Shown piece by piece: positions 34,858-42,945 of a DNA stretch of 64,000 nucleotides (the first letter of the stretch is position 1; each line of letters opens with the position of its first letter). Both the position numbers and the translations under genes were made by a program. Below the pieces are notes generated by a model, which was not told where the DNA came from, ran no database searches, and saw only the letters and a list, made by a program, of their open reading frames with translations. The stretch is from Humitalea sp050632385 (GTDB lineage: Bacteria > Pseudomonadota > Alphaproteobacteria > Acetobacterales > Acetobacteraceae), in assembly GCF_050632385.1 (NCBI RefSeq), contig NZ_CP192599.1, forward strand, positions 806,001-870,000, in the 5' to 3' direction.

Positions 34858-35136
34858 ATGGCGCGCAGCGTATGGAAGGGGCCGTTTGTCGACGGCTACC
34901 TGCTGGGCAAGGCGGATGCGGCCCGGGAGAGCAAGCGGAGCGAGATCATCAAGATCTGGTCGCGCCGCAGCACGATCCTGCCGCAGTTCGTCGGCCTGGT
35001 CTTCGGCGTCTACAACGGGAAGAAGTTCATCCCGGTGCAGGTGACCGAGAACATGGTCGGGCACAAGTTCGGCGAATTCTCCCCGACGCGGACCTTCACG
35101 GGTCACTCGTCGGACAAGAAGGCGAAGCGGGGCTGA
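34858..35136 (+). CDS. rpsS: 30S ribosomal protein S19
   Basis: 92 aa. 'ARSVWKGPFVDGYLLGKADA', 'IKIWSRRSTILPQFVGLVFGVYNGKKFIPVQVTENMVGHKFGEFSPTRTF' is full-length S19, a 30S head protein that bridges to S13 and the 50S. It starts 5 bp after rplB and ends 1 bp before rplV. Confidence 0.98.
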   Translation: MARSVWKGPFVDGYLLGKADAARESKRSEIIKIWSRRSTILPQFVGLVFGVYNGKKFIPVQVTENMVGHKFGEFSPTRTFTGHSSDKKAKRG

Positions 35137-35137
35137 T

Positions 35138-35539
35138 ATGAGCAAGCCAAATCATCCGCGCGGTCTTCCTGAGACCGAGGCACAGGCGATCCTGAAGAAT
35201 ATTCGGGTCTCGCCGACCAAGCTGAACCTGGTGGCCGCGATGATTCGCGGCGCCAAGGTGCAGGACGCTGTCGCCAACCTGACCTTCAGCAAGAAGCGCA
35301 TCGCGCAGACGGTGAAGAAGACGTTGGAAAGCGCCATCGCCAATGCCGAGAACAACCACCAGCTCGACGTCGACCGCCTGGTCGTGTCGCGGGCCGAGGT
35401 TGGCCGCAGCATGGTGATGAAGCGCTTCCAGGCCCGCGGTCGCGGCAAGGCGGCGCGTGTCGAGAAATGGTTCAGCCACCTGAAGATCGTGGTCGCCGAA
35501 AAGACGGTGGTTGCGGCACCAACGAGGGAGGCCGCGTAA
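35138..35539 (+). CDS. rplV: 50S ribosomal protein L22
   Basis: 133 aa, longer than the ~110-residue E. coli protein through an N-terminal lead (MSKPNHPRGLPETEAQ) and a C-terminal tail (VVAEKTVVAAPTREAA). The core 'ILKNIRVSPTKLNLVAAMIRGAKVQDAVANLTFSKKRIA' and the beta-hairpin region 'GRSMVMKRFQARGRGKAARVEKWFSHLKIVV' that lines the exit tunnel are normal. Confidence 0.97.
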   Translation: MSKPNHPRGLPETEAQAILKNIRVSPTKLNLVAAMIRGAKVQDAVANLTFSKKRIAQTVKKTLESAIANAENNHQLDVDRLVVSRAEVGRSMVMKRFQARGRGKAARVEKWFSHLKIVVAEKTVVAAPTREAA

Positions 35540-35540
35540 C

Positions 35541-36233
35541 ATGGGTCACAAGGTCAATCCGATCGGGCTCCGGCTCGGCATCAATCGCACCTGGGACAGC
35601 CGTTGGTTCGCCAACGCCACCAGCGGCTCCGGCGGTTACGCCAGCCTGCTGCACGCCGACCTGAAGCTTCGTGCCACGCTGCGCGATCGGCTGAAGGGCG
35701 CGGGCGTGTCCCGTGTCGTCATCGAACGCCCGGCCAAGAAGCCCCGCGTGACGATCCACGCTGCCCGTCCGGGCGTCGTGATCGGCAAGAAGGGTGCGGA
35801 CATCGAGAAGCTGCGCCTGGACATGGCGAAGCTGGCCGGTGCCGAGGTCTCCTTGAATATCGTTGAAATCCGCAAGCCGGAAATCGACAGCACGCTGGTC
35901 GCCGAAAGCATCGCGCAGCAGCTGGAGCGCCGCGTGGCGTTCCGTCGCGCGATGAAGCGGGCGGTTCAGTCGGCGATGCGTCTGGGCGCCGGTGGCATCC
36001 GGATCAACTGCTCCGGCCGTCTGGGCGGTGCCGAAATCGCACGTATGGAATGGTACCGCGAAGGTCGCGTGCCGTTGCACACGCTGCGTGCCGACATCGA
36101 CTTCGGGGTCGCGACCGCCAAGACCACCTACGGCACCTGCGGCGTGAAGGTCTGGATCTTCAAGGGCGAGATCCTGGCGCACGATCCGATGGCGCAGGAC
36201 AAGCGCGCGGCCGAACAAGCCCCGCAGCGCTGA
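35541..36233 (+). CDS. rpsC: 30S ribosomal protein S3
   Basis: 230 aa. 'MGHKVNPIGLRLGINRTWDSRWFAN' opens the protein. A KH domain follows ('VIGKKGADIEKLRLDMAKL') and the C-terminal domain ends in 'YGTCGVKVWIFKGEILAHDPMAQDKRAAEQ'. S3 guards the mRNA entry channel with S4 and S5. ATG at 35541, one base after the rplV stop. Confidence 0.98.
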   Translation: MGHKVNPIGLRLGINRTWDSRWFANATSGSGGYASLLHADLKLRATLRDRLKGAGVSRVVIERPAKKPRVTIHAARPGVVIGKKGADIEKLRLDMAKLAGAEVSLNIVEIRKPEIDSTLVAESIAQQLERRVAFRRAMKRAVQSAMRLGAGGIRINCSGRLGGAEIARMEWYREGRVPLHTLRADIDFGVATAKTTYGTCGVKVWIFKGEILAHDPMAQDKRAAEQAPQR

Positions 36234-36248
36234 GAGAGATCTACGACG

Positions 36249-36668
36249 ATGTTGCAACCGAAGCGCACGACTTATCGCAAGGCGCATAAGGGTCGGATTA
36301 AGGGTGTGGCCCGTGCCGGGTTCACCCTGAACTTCGGCGCCTATGGGCTGAAGGCCATGGAGCCTGAGCGCGTCACCGCGCGGCAGATCGAGGCGGCTCG
36401 CCGCGCGATCACCCGTGAGATGAAGCGCGCCGGCCGGGTCTGGATCCGTATTTTTCCGGATGTTCCCGTGTCCTCCAAGCCCGCCGAAGTTCGGATGGGT
36501 TCGGGCAAGGGTGCCCCGGAATTCTGGGTGTGCCGGGTGAAGCCCGGTCGCATCATGTTCGAGATTGACGGCGTATCGATCGAGACGGCGAAGGCCGCCC
36601 TCTCGCTCGGTGCGGCGAAGCTGCCGATCAAGACCAAGGTCGTGCAGCGGCTGGGCGCGGAGGCCTGA
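36249..36668 (+). CDS. rplP: 50S ribosomal protein L16
   Basis: 139 aa. 'LQPKRTTYRKAHKGRIKGVARAG', 'GAYGLKAMEPERVTARQIEAARRAITREMKRAGRVWIRIFPD' and 'MGSGKGAPEFWVCRVKPGRIMFEI' are diagnostic. L16 sits at the A site and is among the last proteins assembled. The C-terminus runs a few residues past the usual end (QRLGAEA). Confidence 0.98.
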   Translation: MLQPKRTTYRKAHKGRIKGVARAGFTLNFGAYGLKAMEPERVTARQIEAARRAITREMKRAGRVWIRIFPDVPVSSKPAEVRMGSGKGAPEFWVCRVKPGRIMFEIDGVSIETAKAALSLGAAKLPIKTKVVQRLGAEA

Positions 36669-36672
36669 CGCC

Positions 36673-36885
36673 ATGACCAAGATCGCCGATGTGCGGGGCA
36701 AGTCCCCGGACGAATTGCAGACGATGTTGCTCGACCTGAGGAAGGAGCAGTTCAACCTGCGCTTTCAGCGGGCGACCGGGCAGCTTGAGGCCCTGAGCCG
36801 GGTGAAGGCGGTCCGCCGCGACATCGCCCGGGTCAAGACCATTATCGGTGAGCGCAGCCGCGCCGCCGCAACCGCTCAAGCCTGA
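36673..36885 (+). CDS. rpmC: 50S ribosomal protein L29
   Basis: 70 aa two-helix protein: 'KSPDELQTMLLDLRKEQFNLRFQRATGQLE' then 'RVKAVRRDIARVKTIIGERSR'. It neighbours L23 at the tunnel exit. It begins 4 bp after rplP in a different frame; GGCCTGACGCC precedes the ATG. Confidence 0.97.
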   Translation: MTKIADVRGKSPDELQTMLLDLRKEQFNLRFQRATGQLEALSRVKAVRRDIARVKTIIGERSRAAATAQA

Positions 36886-36900
36886 GAGGAGACCCCGGCC

Positions 36901-37185
36901 ATGCCGAAGCGCGTCCTCACCGGGCGGGTCGTTAGCGACAAGACGGACAAGACCATTACGGTCCTGGTCGAACGTCGCGTGATGCATCCGCTCTACAAGA
37001 AGTTCATCCGGCGCTCGAAGAAGTATGCCGCGCATGACGATACGAACCAGGCCCGCGAAGGCGAACTGGTGCAGATCGAAGAATGCCGGCCGATCAGCAA
37101 GACCAAGTCCTGGCTGCTGATCACCCGCGCCGGTCAGCCTGTGGCACGTCCCGCCGGCTTTGATGCGGAAGGGGCGATCTCGTGA
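36901..37185 (+). CDS. rpsQ: 30S ribosomal protein S17
   Basis: 94 aa OB-fold protein: 'KRVLTGRVVSDKTDKTITVLVERRVMHPLYKKFIRRSKKYAAHD', 'GELVQIEECRPISKTKSWLLI'. It binds 16S helix 11 early in assembly. GAGGAGACC precedes the ATG. The stop overlaps the GTG of rplN (GTGA). Confidence 0.98.
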   Translation: MPKRVLTGRVVSDKTDKTITVLVERRVMHPLYKKFIRRSKKYAAHDDTNQAREGELVQIEECRPISKTKSWLLITRAGQPVARPAGFDAEGAIS

Positions 37186-37550
37186 TCCAGTCCGAAAGCC
37201 ATCTCGACGTCGCCGACAATTCCGGCGCCCGTCGCGTGATGTGCATCAAGGTGCTCGGTGGCTCCAAGCGGCGTTTCGCCGGGGTCGGCGATATCATCGT
37301 GGTGTCGATCAAGGATGCCATTCCTCGCGCCAAGGTGAAGAAGGGTGAGGTGCATCGCGCCGTCATCGTCCGCACCGCTTATCCGGTGCGGCGCAACGAC
37401 GGCTCCGCGATCCGCTTCGACAGCAACGCCGCGGTGTTGATCAACAAGCAGGGCGAGCCGATCGGCACGCGTATCTTTGGGCCGGTCGTTCGCGAATTGC
37501 GCGCCAAGAAGTACATGAAGATCATCTCCCTGGCGCCGGAGGTTCTCTGA
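37182..37550 (+). CDS. rplN: 50S ribosomal protein L14
   Basis: 122 aa, exact family length. 'MIQSESHLDVADNSGARRVMCIKVLGGSKRR', 'VVSIKDAIPRAKVKKGEVHRAVIVRTAYPVRRNDGS' and 'GTRIFGPVVRELRAKKYMKIISLAPEVL' are all conserved. L14 forms intersubunit bridge B8 and binds the silencing factor RsfS. GTG start coupled to the rpsQ stop. Confidence 0.98.
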   Translation: MIQSESHLDVADNSGARRVMCIKVLGGSKRRFAGVGDIIVVSIKDAIPRAKVKKGEVHRAVIVRTAYPVRRNDGSAIRFDSNAAVLINKQGEPIGTRIFGPVVRELRAKKYMKIISLAPEVL

Positions 37551-37552
37551 TC

Positions 37553-37873
37553 ATGGCAGCAAAGATCCGCAAGGGCGACACGGTCCACGTGTTGGCCGGT
37601 CGCGACAAGGGCAAGCGCGGTGAGGTGCTGAGCATCTCCCCGACGGAAAGCCGTGCCTTCGTGCAGGGCGTGAACATGGTCAAGCGGCACACCAAGCCCC
37701 AGGGCATGGGCAAGCCGGGCGGCATCATCGAGAAGGAGGGGCCAATTCACCTCTCCAACCTCGCGTTGCTCGACCCGAAGGGCGGCAAGCCCACCCGTGT
37801 CGGCTTCAAGGTGCTGGAAGACGGCAAGAAGGTCCGGGTCGCCAAGGCGTCCGGCGAGGTGATTGACGCATGA
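37553..37873 (+). CDS. rplX: 50S ribosomal protein L24
   Basis: 106 aa with an N-terminal KOW motif ('IRKGDTVHVLAGRDKGKRGEVLSISP'), then 'VQGVNMVKRHTKP' and 'GGIIEKEGPIHLSNLALLDPKGGKPTRVGFK'. L24 is one of the two assembly-initiator proteins of the 50S. The stop overlaps the rplE ATG (ATGA). Confidence 0.98.
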   Translation: MAAKIRKGDTVHVLAGRDKGKRGEVLSISPTESRAFVQGVNMVKRHTKPQGMGKPGGIIEKEGPIHLSNLALLDPKGGKPTRVGFKVLEDGKKVRVAKASGEVIDA

Positions 37874-38430
37874 GCGACGTGAAGGAACTTCCGCGCCTGC
37901 AGACCCTGTACGCCGAAAGCGTGCGGGCGAAGCTGATGGCGGAATTCGGCTATGGCAACCCGATGCAGGTGCCGAAGCTGACCAAGATCGTGATCAACAT
38001 GGGCGTGGGCGAAGCGGCCGCGGACGGCAAGAAGCTGGATGCGGCGGTTGCCGACATGACGGCGATCTCGGGCCAGAAGCCGGTCAAGACGATCTCGAAG
38101 AAGGCGATCGCCGGCTTCAAGATCCGCGCCGGCCAGGCGATCGGCTGCAAGGTCACCCTGCGCCGTGAGCGGATGTACGAATTCCTGGACCGCCTGGTGA
38201 CGATCGCGCTCCCGCGCGTGCGTGACTTCCGCGGCCTGCCGGGCAATAAGGGCTTCGACGGGCTGGGGAATTTCAACCTCGGCCTGAAGGAACAGATCAT
38301 CTTCCCCGAAATCAACTACGACAAGGTGGATGCCGTTCGCGGCATGGACATCACCTTCGTGACGACGGCGAAGACCGACAAGGAAGCGAAGGCGCTGTTG
38401 AAGGCGTTCGATCTGCCTTTCATTGCTTGA
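37870..38430 (+). CDS. rplE: 50S ribosomal protein L5
   Basis: 186 aa. 'LQTLYAESVRAKLMAEFGYGNPMQVPKLTKIVINMGVG', 'GQKPVKTISKKAIAGFKIRAGQAIGCKVTLRRERMYEFLDRL' and 'DITFVTTAKTDKEAKALLKAFDLPF' identify L5, which binds 5S rRNA and bridges to S13. It is followed by a 69-nt gap before rpsN, one of the wider gaps in this operon. Confidence 0.98.
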   Translation: MSDVKELPRLQTLYAESVRAKLMAEFGYGNPMQVPKLTKIVINMGVGEAAADGKKLDAAVADMTAISGQKPVKTISKKAIAGFKIRAGQAIGCKVTLRRERMYEFLDRLVTIALPRVRDFRGLPGNKGFDGLGNFNLGLKEQIIFPEINYDKVDAVRGMDITFVTTAKTDKEAKALLKAFDLPFIA

Positions 38431-38499
38431 GTTTGGTATCAACTGAGTTTGGAAAACCGTCGCGGATGACGCGACAGGTTCCGGAGGGTTAGGACGATC

Positions 38500-38805
38500 A
38501 TGGCGAAGACATCGTCGATCATGAAGAACAAGCACCGCGAGGCGATGGCGAAGGCCTTCGCTCCGCGTCGTGCGGCTTTGAAGGAAGTGATCATGGACCG
38601 GGACGTCCCGGTCGAGGATCGTTTTGCCGCGACCCTGAAGCTCGCGCAGATGCCGCGCAACTCGGCCAAGGTCCGGGTGCGGCTGCGTTGCGAGCTGACA
38701 GGCCGTTCGCGCGGCAATTATCGCAAGTTCAAGCTTTGCCGTATCCAGCTGCGGGAGCTCGCGTCCGCGGGCGCCATCCCCGGCATGGTCAAGGCAAGCT
38801 GGTAG
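38500..38805 (+). CDS. rpsN: 30S ribosomal protein S14 (zinc-independent type)
   Basis: 101 aa, the long form without the CxxC...CxxC zinc ribbon. 'KNKHREAMAKAFAPRRAALKEVIMD', 'LAQMPRNSAKVRVRLRCELTGRSRGNYRKFKLCRIQLRELASAGAIPGMVKASW' is standard. It binds the 30S head near S3 and S10. ATG 38500, preceded by GGAGGG. Confidence 0.98.
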   Translation: MAKTSSIMKNKHREAMAKAFAPRRAALKEVIMDRDVPVEDRFAATLKLAQMPRNSAKVRVRLRCELTGRSRGNYRKFKLCRIQLRELASAGAIPGMVKASW

Positions 38806-38815
38806 GGGACCCGGC

Positions 38816-39214
38816 ATGTCGCTATCCGATCCTGTGGGCGATCTGTTGACCCGCATCCGCAATGCGCAGTCTGCGCGCCAGACGAAGCTCGTCTCGCCCG
38901 CGTCGCGCCTCCGTGCCGACGTCCTCGAAGTGCTGAAGCGGGAAGGTTACATCCGCGGCTGGCGCATCGAAGATGTTCGCCCGGGCATCAAGAACATCCA
39001 CGTCGAACTGAAGTATTCCGAGGGCGAGCCCGCCATCAAGGAAATCAGCCGCGTCTCCAAGCCGGGGCGCCGGGTGTATTCCAAGATCAAGGAGCTCCCG
39101 AAGGAGTACAATGGTCTCGGCATCTCCATCCTCTCCACGCCGCGCGGCGTGATGAGCGACAATGAGGCCCGCGCTGCCAATGTTGGCGGCGAAGTCCTTT
39201 GCCGCGTGTTTTGA
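38816..39214 (+). CDS. rpsH: 30S ribosomal protein S8
   Basis: 132 aa. 'LSDPVGDLLTRIRNAQSARQTKL', 'ILSTPRGVMSDNEARAANVGGEVLCRVF' is the typical S8 end that binds 16S helix 21. In enterics S8 represses the spc operon through a site at rplE; no equivalent structure was identified here. Confidence 0.98.
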   Translation: MSLSDPVGDLLTRIRNAQSARQTKLVSPASRLRADVLEVLKREGYIRGWRIEDVRPGIKNIHVELKYSEGEPAIKEISRVSKPGRRVYSKIKELPKEYNGLGISILSTPRGVMSDNEARAANVGGEVLCRVF

Positions 39215-39229
39215 CGGAGGAATGATCCA

Positions 39230-39763
39230 ATGTCGCGCGTAGGCAAATATCCGGTGGTTGTGCCGGCCGGGGTGACGGTGTCGCTCATTGGCCGCACGGT
39301 GACCGCCAAGGGCAAGCTGGGCGAGCTGTCGCTTCCGTTGACCGACCAGGTCGATGTGGTGATCGAGAACAACGAGGTGGCGGTGTCGCCGCGGGGCGAT
39401 GATCGCCGCGCGCGCACGCTGTGGGGCACCACGCGTTCGCTCATCAACAGCATGGTGGTCGGCGTTTCCGCCGGCTACGTGAAGTCGATGGAAATCACCG
39501 GCACGGGCTACAAGGCCGCCGTCCAGGGGAAGGAATTGATCCTGAACCTCGGCTACAGCCACGAAATCCGCTACCAGGTGCCGGAAGGTATCAAGATCAC
39601 CTGCGAGAAGCCGACCATGGTCAAGGTCGAGGGCGCCAACAAGCAGGTTGTCGGTCAGGTCGCCGCTGAGATCCGCGGCTATCGTGGTCCCGAGCCCTAC
39701 AAGGGCAAGGGCGTTCGCTACACGGACGAAGTCATCCGTCGCAAGGAGGGCAAGAAGAAGTAA
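39230..39763 (+). CDS. rplF: 50S ribosomal protein L6
   Basis: 177 aa, two tandem domains: 'MSRVGKYPVVVPAGVTVSLIGRTVTAKGKLGELSL' and 'VQGKELILNLGYSHEIRYQVPEGIKITCEKPTMVKVEGANKQVVGQVAAEIRGYRGPEPYKGKGVRY'. It lies near the sarcin-ricin loop and the factor-binding site. GGAGG precedes the ATG. The stop overlaps the rplR ATG (TAATG). Confidence 0.98.
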   Translation: MSRVGKYPVVVPAGVTVSLIGRTVTAKGKLGELSLPLTDQVDVVIENNEVAVSPRGDDRRARTLWGTTRSLINSMVVGVSAGYVKSMEITGTGYKAAVQGKELILNLGYSHEIRYQVPEGIKITCEKPTMVKVEGANKQVVGQVAAEIRGYRGPEPYKGKGVRYTDEVIRRKEGKKK

Positions 39764-40122
39764 TGGACAAGTTGGCTCTCGAAGCGCGGCGGCGGGCCCG
39801 TCTGCGCTACTCCCTCAAGCAGAAGAGCGGTGGGCGCGTGCGCCTGTCGGTCTTCCGTTCCGGCAAGCACATCTACGCCCAGGTGATCGACGACAAGGCG
39901 GGCCGCACCATTGCGGCCGCTTCGTCCATCGAGAAGCCGATGCGCGAGACGCTGAAGACCGGCGCGGACAAGGATGCGGCCTCGGCCGTTGGCAAGCTGG
40001 TGGCGGAACGCGCCCTGGCCGCCGGCGTCTCGGCCGTGGTCTTCGACCGCGGTCCCTATCTCTATCATGGCCGGGTCAAGAGCCTGGCGGACGGCGCCCG
40101 CGAGGGCGGGCTGTCGTTCTGA
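39763..40122 (+). CDS. rplR: 50S ribosomal protein L18
   Basis: 119 aa. Basic N-terminus 'LEARRRARLRYSLKQKSGGRVRLSVFRSGKHIYAQVID', then 'DAASAVGKLVAERALAAGVSAVVFDRGPYLYHGRVKSLADGAREGGL'. It binds 5S rRNA together with L5. Its start shares one base with the rplF stop. Confidence 0.98.
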   Translation: MDKLALEARRRARLRYSLKQKSGGRVRLSVFRSGKHIYAQVIDDKAGRTIAAASSIEKPMRETLKTGADKDAASAVGKLVAERALAAGVSAVVFDRGPYLYHGRVKSLADGAREGGLSF

Positions 40123-40133
40123 GGAGCATTTAG

Positions 40134-40772
40134 ATGGCACGTGAACCAAGGGCCGGCGGCCCCGGCGAGGGTGGTGGCGAAGGCGATCGCCGCCGTCGCC
40201 GCAGTGATCGTGGACCTGAGCGCCAGCAGGAGCGCGAGCAGGGCGACGAACTGAAGGACAAGCTGGTCACCATCAATCGAGTGGCCAAGGTTGTGAAGGG
40301 TGGCCGTCGCTTCTCCTTCGCCGCCCTGGTTGTCGTGGGTGACGAGAAGGGCCGCGTTGGCTGGGGCGCCGGCAAGGCGCGCGAAGTGCCCGAGGCGATC
40401 CGCAAGGCGACCGAGCGTGCCAAGAAGGGCATGATCAAGGTGCCGATGCGCGAAGGCCGCACGCTGCATCACGACGTGACCGGCGATTTCGGTGCCGGCT
40501 CCGTGATCCTGCGCGCCGCCCCGGCGGGGACCGGCATCATTGCCGGCGGCCCGATGCGCGCCGTGTTCGAAACGCTGGGCATGGGCGATGTCGTCGCCAA
40601 GTGCACCGGCACGACGAACCCGCACAACATGGTCAAGGCGACGTTTGCCGCTTTGGGTCGTTGCACCAGCCCCCGTGCTGTCGCCGCCCGCCGTGGCAAG
40701 AAGGTCACCGACCTGCTGCCGCAGAAGCGTGAAGCTGCGGCCGCTGTCGAAGTGGAGTCGACCGGTGTCTGA
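40134..40772 (+). CDS. rpsE: 30S ribosomal protein S5, with charged N-terminal extension
   Basis: 212 aa against about 167 in E. coli. Residues 1-40 are an added Gly/Arg/Glu/Asp-rich segment (ending RQQEREQGDELKDKL-like). The core has 'LVTINRVAKVVKGGRRFSFAALVVVGDEKGRVGWGAGKAREVPEAIRKATERAKK' and 'SPRAVAARRGKKVTDLLPQ'. The spectinomycin-site loop (VKGGRRFSF) is of the wild type. S5 controls mRNA entry and fidelity. AGGAGC precedes the ATG. The stop overlaps rpmD. Confidence 0.97.
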   Translation: MAREPRAGGPGEGGGEGDRRRRRSDRGPERQQEREQGDELKDKLVTINRVAKVVKGGRRFSFAALVVVGDEKGRVGWGAGKAREVPEAIRKATERAKKGMIKVPMREGRTLHHDVTGDFGAGSVILRAAPAGTGIIAGGPMRAVFETLGMGDVVAKCTGTTNPHNMVKATFAALGRCTSPRAVAARRGKKVTDLLPQKREAAAAVEVESTGV

Positions 40773-40956
40773 AGCCCCGAAGAAGACCGTGAAGCTGGTG
40801 CAGATCGCCTCTGCCCTGGGCCGCAAGCCCGGGCAGAAGGAGACACTGATCGGCCTCGGCCTCAACAAGATCCGCCGCACGAGCGAGCTTGAGGACACCC
40901 CCGCCGTGCGTGGGATGATCCGCAAGGTCGCCCACCTGATCAAGGTGGAAGGGTAA
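40765..40956 (+). CDS. rpmD: 50S ribosomal protein L30
   Basis: 63 aa: 'KKTVKLVQIASALGRKPGQKETLIGLGLNKIRRTSELEDTPAVRGMIRKVAHLIKV' is full-length bacterial L30. The GTG start at 40765 lies inside the last codons of rpsE (8-nt overlap), so translation is probably coupled. It is followed after 4 bp by rplO. Confidence 0.96.
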   Translation: MSEAPKKTVKLVQIASALGRKPGQKETLIGLGLNKIRRTSELEDTPAVRGMIRKVAHLIKVEG

Positions 40957-40960
40957 TTCC

Positions 40961-41464
40961 ATGAAGCTCAATGAACTCAAGGACAACGACGGCGCGCGGA
41001 AGAAATTCAAGCGCATCGGTCGTGGTATCGGGTCCGGCAAGGGCAAGACCGGTGGCCGCGGCGTCAAGGGTCAGAAGGCGCGTTCCGGCGTTTCGCTGAA
41101 TGGGTTCGAGGGCGGTCAGCTCCCGATCTATCGGCGTCTGCCCAAGCGTGGCTTCGTGAACCCCTTCCGTCGCGAATACGCCGCCCTGAATATCGGCGCG
41201 CTGGATGCGGCGATCGAATCCGGCCGCCTGCCGGCCGGCGAGCCGATCACCGAGGACGCCCTGCGCGCCGCCGGTGTGGTGCGGACCAAGGCCGGCCTGG
41301 CCGGCGTGCGTCTGCTCGCCAAGGGTGAGATCAAGCGCGCCATCACGATCACGGTCGCCGGCGCCTCCGTGGCCGCCCGCGCCGCCATCGAGGCCGCTGG
41401 CGGCACGGTCACGCTGACCATTCCGGTCGCCGAAGCCGCGCCAGAAGCAGCCGCGGAAGCCTGA
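40961..41464 (+). CDS. rplO: 50S ribosomal protein L15
   Basis: 167 aa, slightly longer than typical (~145) by an Ala/Glu-rich tail (IPVAEAAPEAAAEA). 'KLNELKDNDGARKKFKRIGRGIGSGKGKTGGRGVKGQKARSG' and 'FEGGQLPIYRRLPKRGFVNPF' are the L15 hallmark. It is a late-assembling 50S protein. A strong terminator-like hairpin follows 44 nt after its stop and before secY. Confidence 0.97.
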   Translation: MKLNELKDNDGARKKFKRIGRGIGSGKGKTGGRGVKGQKARSGVSLNGFEGGQLPIYRRLPKRGFVNPFRREYAALNIGALDAAIESGRLPAGEPITEDALRAAGVVRTKAGLAGVRLLAKGEIKRAITITVAGASVAARAAIEAAGGTVTLTIPVAEAAPEAAAEA

Positions 41465-41507
41465 TCCGCTTGCCGGGTTATCCCGGCCTCGGCTAGTCAC
41501 CATATGC

Positions 41508-41541
41508 GGCGCCGCGCGGGACCTCCGCCGGCGCCGTTTTT
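41508..41541 (+). terminator. Terminator-like hairpin with T5 between rplO and secY
   Basis: GGCGCCG-c-GCGG (41508-41519) pairs with CCGC-CGGCGCC (41525-41535): 11 paired bases, one bulge, 5-nt loop, followed by G and TTTTT (41537-41541). It looks like an intrinsic terminator, placed inside the spc operon 22 nt before the secY ATG. It may partly end ribosomal-protein transcription and lower secY expression. Confidence 0.6.
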
Positions 41542-41562
41542 GTCTTCGAAGGGTCGCCGACC

Positions 41563-42918
41563 ATGGCTTCAGCCGCCGAACAGCTTGCGTCCAACCTGAA
41601 CCTCGGGGTGCTGAGCAAGGCGACCGAACTCAAGAAGCGCATCTGGTTCACCCTGGGCGCGCTGATCGTGTATCGGATCGGCACCTATGTGCCGGTGCCT
41701 GGCGTCGATGCCTCGGTGATGGCGGATATCCTGCGTCAGCATGGCGGCGGCGTGCTCGGCATGTTCGACATGTTCACCGGCGGTGCGCTGGGGCGCATGA
41801 CCGTCTTCGCGCTGAACATCATGCCCTACATCAGCGCCAGCATCATCGTGCAACTGATGACCGCGGCGATCCCGGCCTGGGAGACGCTGAAGAAAGAAGG
41901 CGAGTCGGGCCGCAAGAAGCTCAACCAGTACACCCGTTACCTGACGGTGGTGATCGCGGTCTTCCAGGCCTGGGGCATTGCCGCGGGCTTGCAGTCTATG
42001 CGCGGATCCTTCGGGCCGGCGGTCGCCGATCCTGGCGCCTTCTTCATGCTGTCCTGCGTGATCACCCTGGTCGGCGGCACCATGTTCCTGATGTGGCTGG
42101 GTGAGCAGATCACCGCGCGCGGCGTCGGCAATGGCATCAGCCTGATCATCTTTGCCGGCATCGTGGCGAACCTGCCCTCGGCGATGGCCGCGACCTTGGA
42201 ACTCGGCCGCACGGGCGCGCTGTCCACCTTCTTCATCCTGTTCTTCCTGGCGATGGCCTTGGGCGTGATCGCGCTGGTCGTCTATGTCGAACGCGCGCAG
42301 CGCCGCATCCCGGTGCAATACCCCAAGCGCCAGGTGGGCAACCGCATGTTCGGCGGTGAGAACACGCATTTGCCGCTGAAGCTGAACACCGCCGGTGTCA
42401 TCCCGCCGATCTTCGCCTCCTCGCTGCTGCTGCTGCCGGCGACGTTTGCGGGCTTCGGCGACCGGACCTCGGATACCTGGGTCTCGACCATCGCGGGCTG
42501 GCTGGCGCATGGGCAGCCGCTCTACATGGTCATGTATGTCGTGATGATCGTGTTCTTCGCCTTCTTCTACACCGCCGTGGTGTTCAACCCGACCGAGACG
42601 GCCGACAATCTGAAGAAGTATGGCGGGTTCATCCCCGGCATCCGGCCGGGCCAAAGCACCGCCGACTACCTCGACCGGGTCTTGACCCGTCTGACCGCGG
42701 TGGGCGCTGCCTATCTCTGCGTGGTCTGCCTGATCCCCGAACTGCTTATTTCGCAGTATGGTGTTCCCTTCTATTTTGGCGGCACTTCCCTTCTGATCAT
42801 TGTCTCTGTCACGATGGACACGGTGGCGCAGGTCCAGTCGCATCTGTTCGCGCACCAGTATGAGGGTCTGATCAAGAAGGCGCGCCTGGGTGGCAAGGGG
42901 CAACCCAATCGTCGCTAA
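41563..42918 (+). CDS. secY: Preprotein translocase subunit SecY
   Basis: 451 aa polytopic membrane protein with the ten SecY spans. 'RIGTYVPVPGVDASVMADIL', plug region 'GGGVLGMFDMFTGGALGRMTVFALNIMPYISASIIVQLM', and the C-terminal cytoplasmic loops 'VYVERAQRRIPVQYPKRQVG' and 'KYGGFIPGIRPGQSTADYLDRVLTRLT' that contact the ribosome and SecA. It forms the pore of SecYEG; its partner secE is at 17.6 kb. GAAGGGTCGCCGACC precedes the ATG. adk follows after 27 bp. Confidence 0.98.
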   Translation: MASAAEQLASNLNLGVLSKATELKKRIWFTLGALIVYRIGTYVPVPGVDASVMADILRQHGGGVLGMFDMFTGGALGRMTVFALNIMPYISASIIVQLMTAAIPAWETLKKEGESGRKKLNQYTRYLTVVIAVFQAWGIAAGLQSMRGSFGPAVADPGAFFMLSCVITLVGGTMFLMWLGEQITARGVGNGISLIIFAGIVANLPSAMAATLELGRTGALSTFFILFFLAMALGVIALVVYVERAQRRIPVQYPKRQVGNRMFGGENTHLPLKLNTAGVIPPIFASSLLLLPATFAGFGDRTSDTWVSTIAGWLAHGQPLYMVMYVVMIVFFAFFYTAVVFNPTETADNLKKYGGFIPGIRPGQSTADYLDRVLTRLTAVGAAYLCVVCLIPELLISQYGVPFYFGGTSLLIIVSVTMDTVAQVQSHLFAHQYEGLIKKARLGGKGQPNRR

Positions 42919-42945
42919 TGGGCCGTCGCTAAGGGGAATACCACG

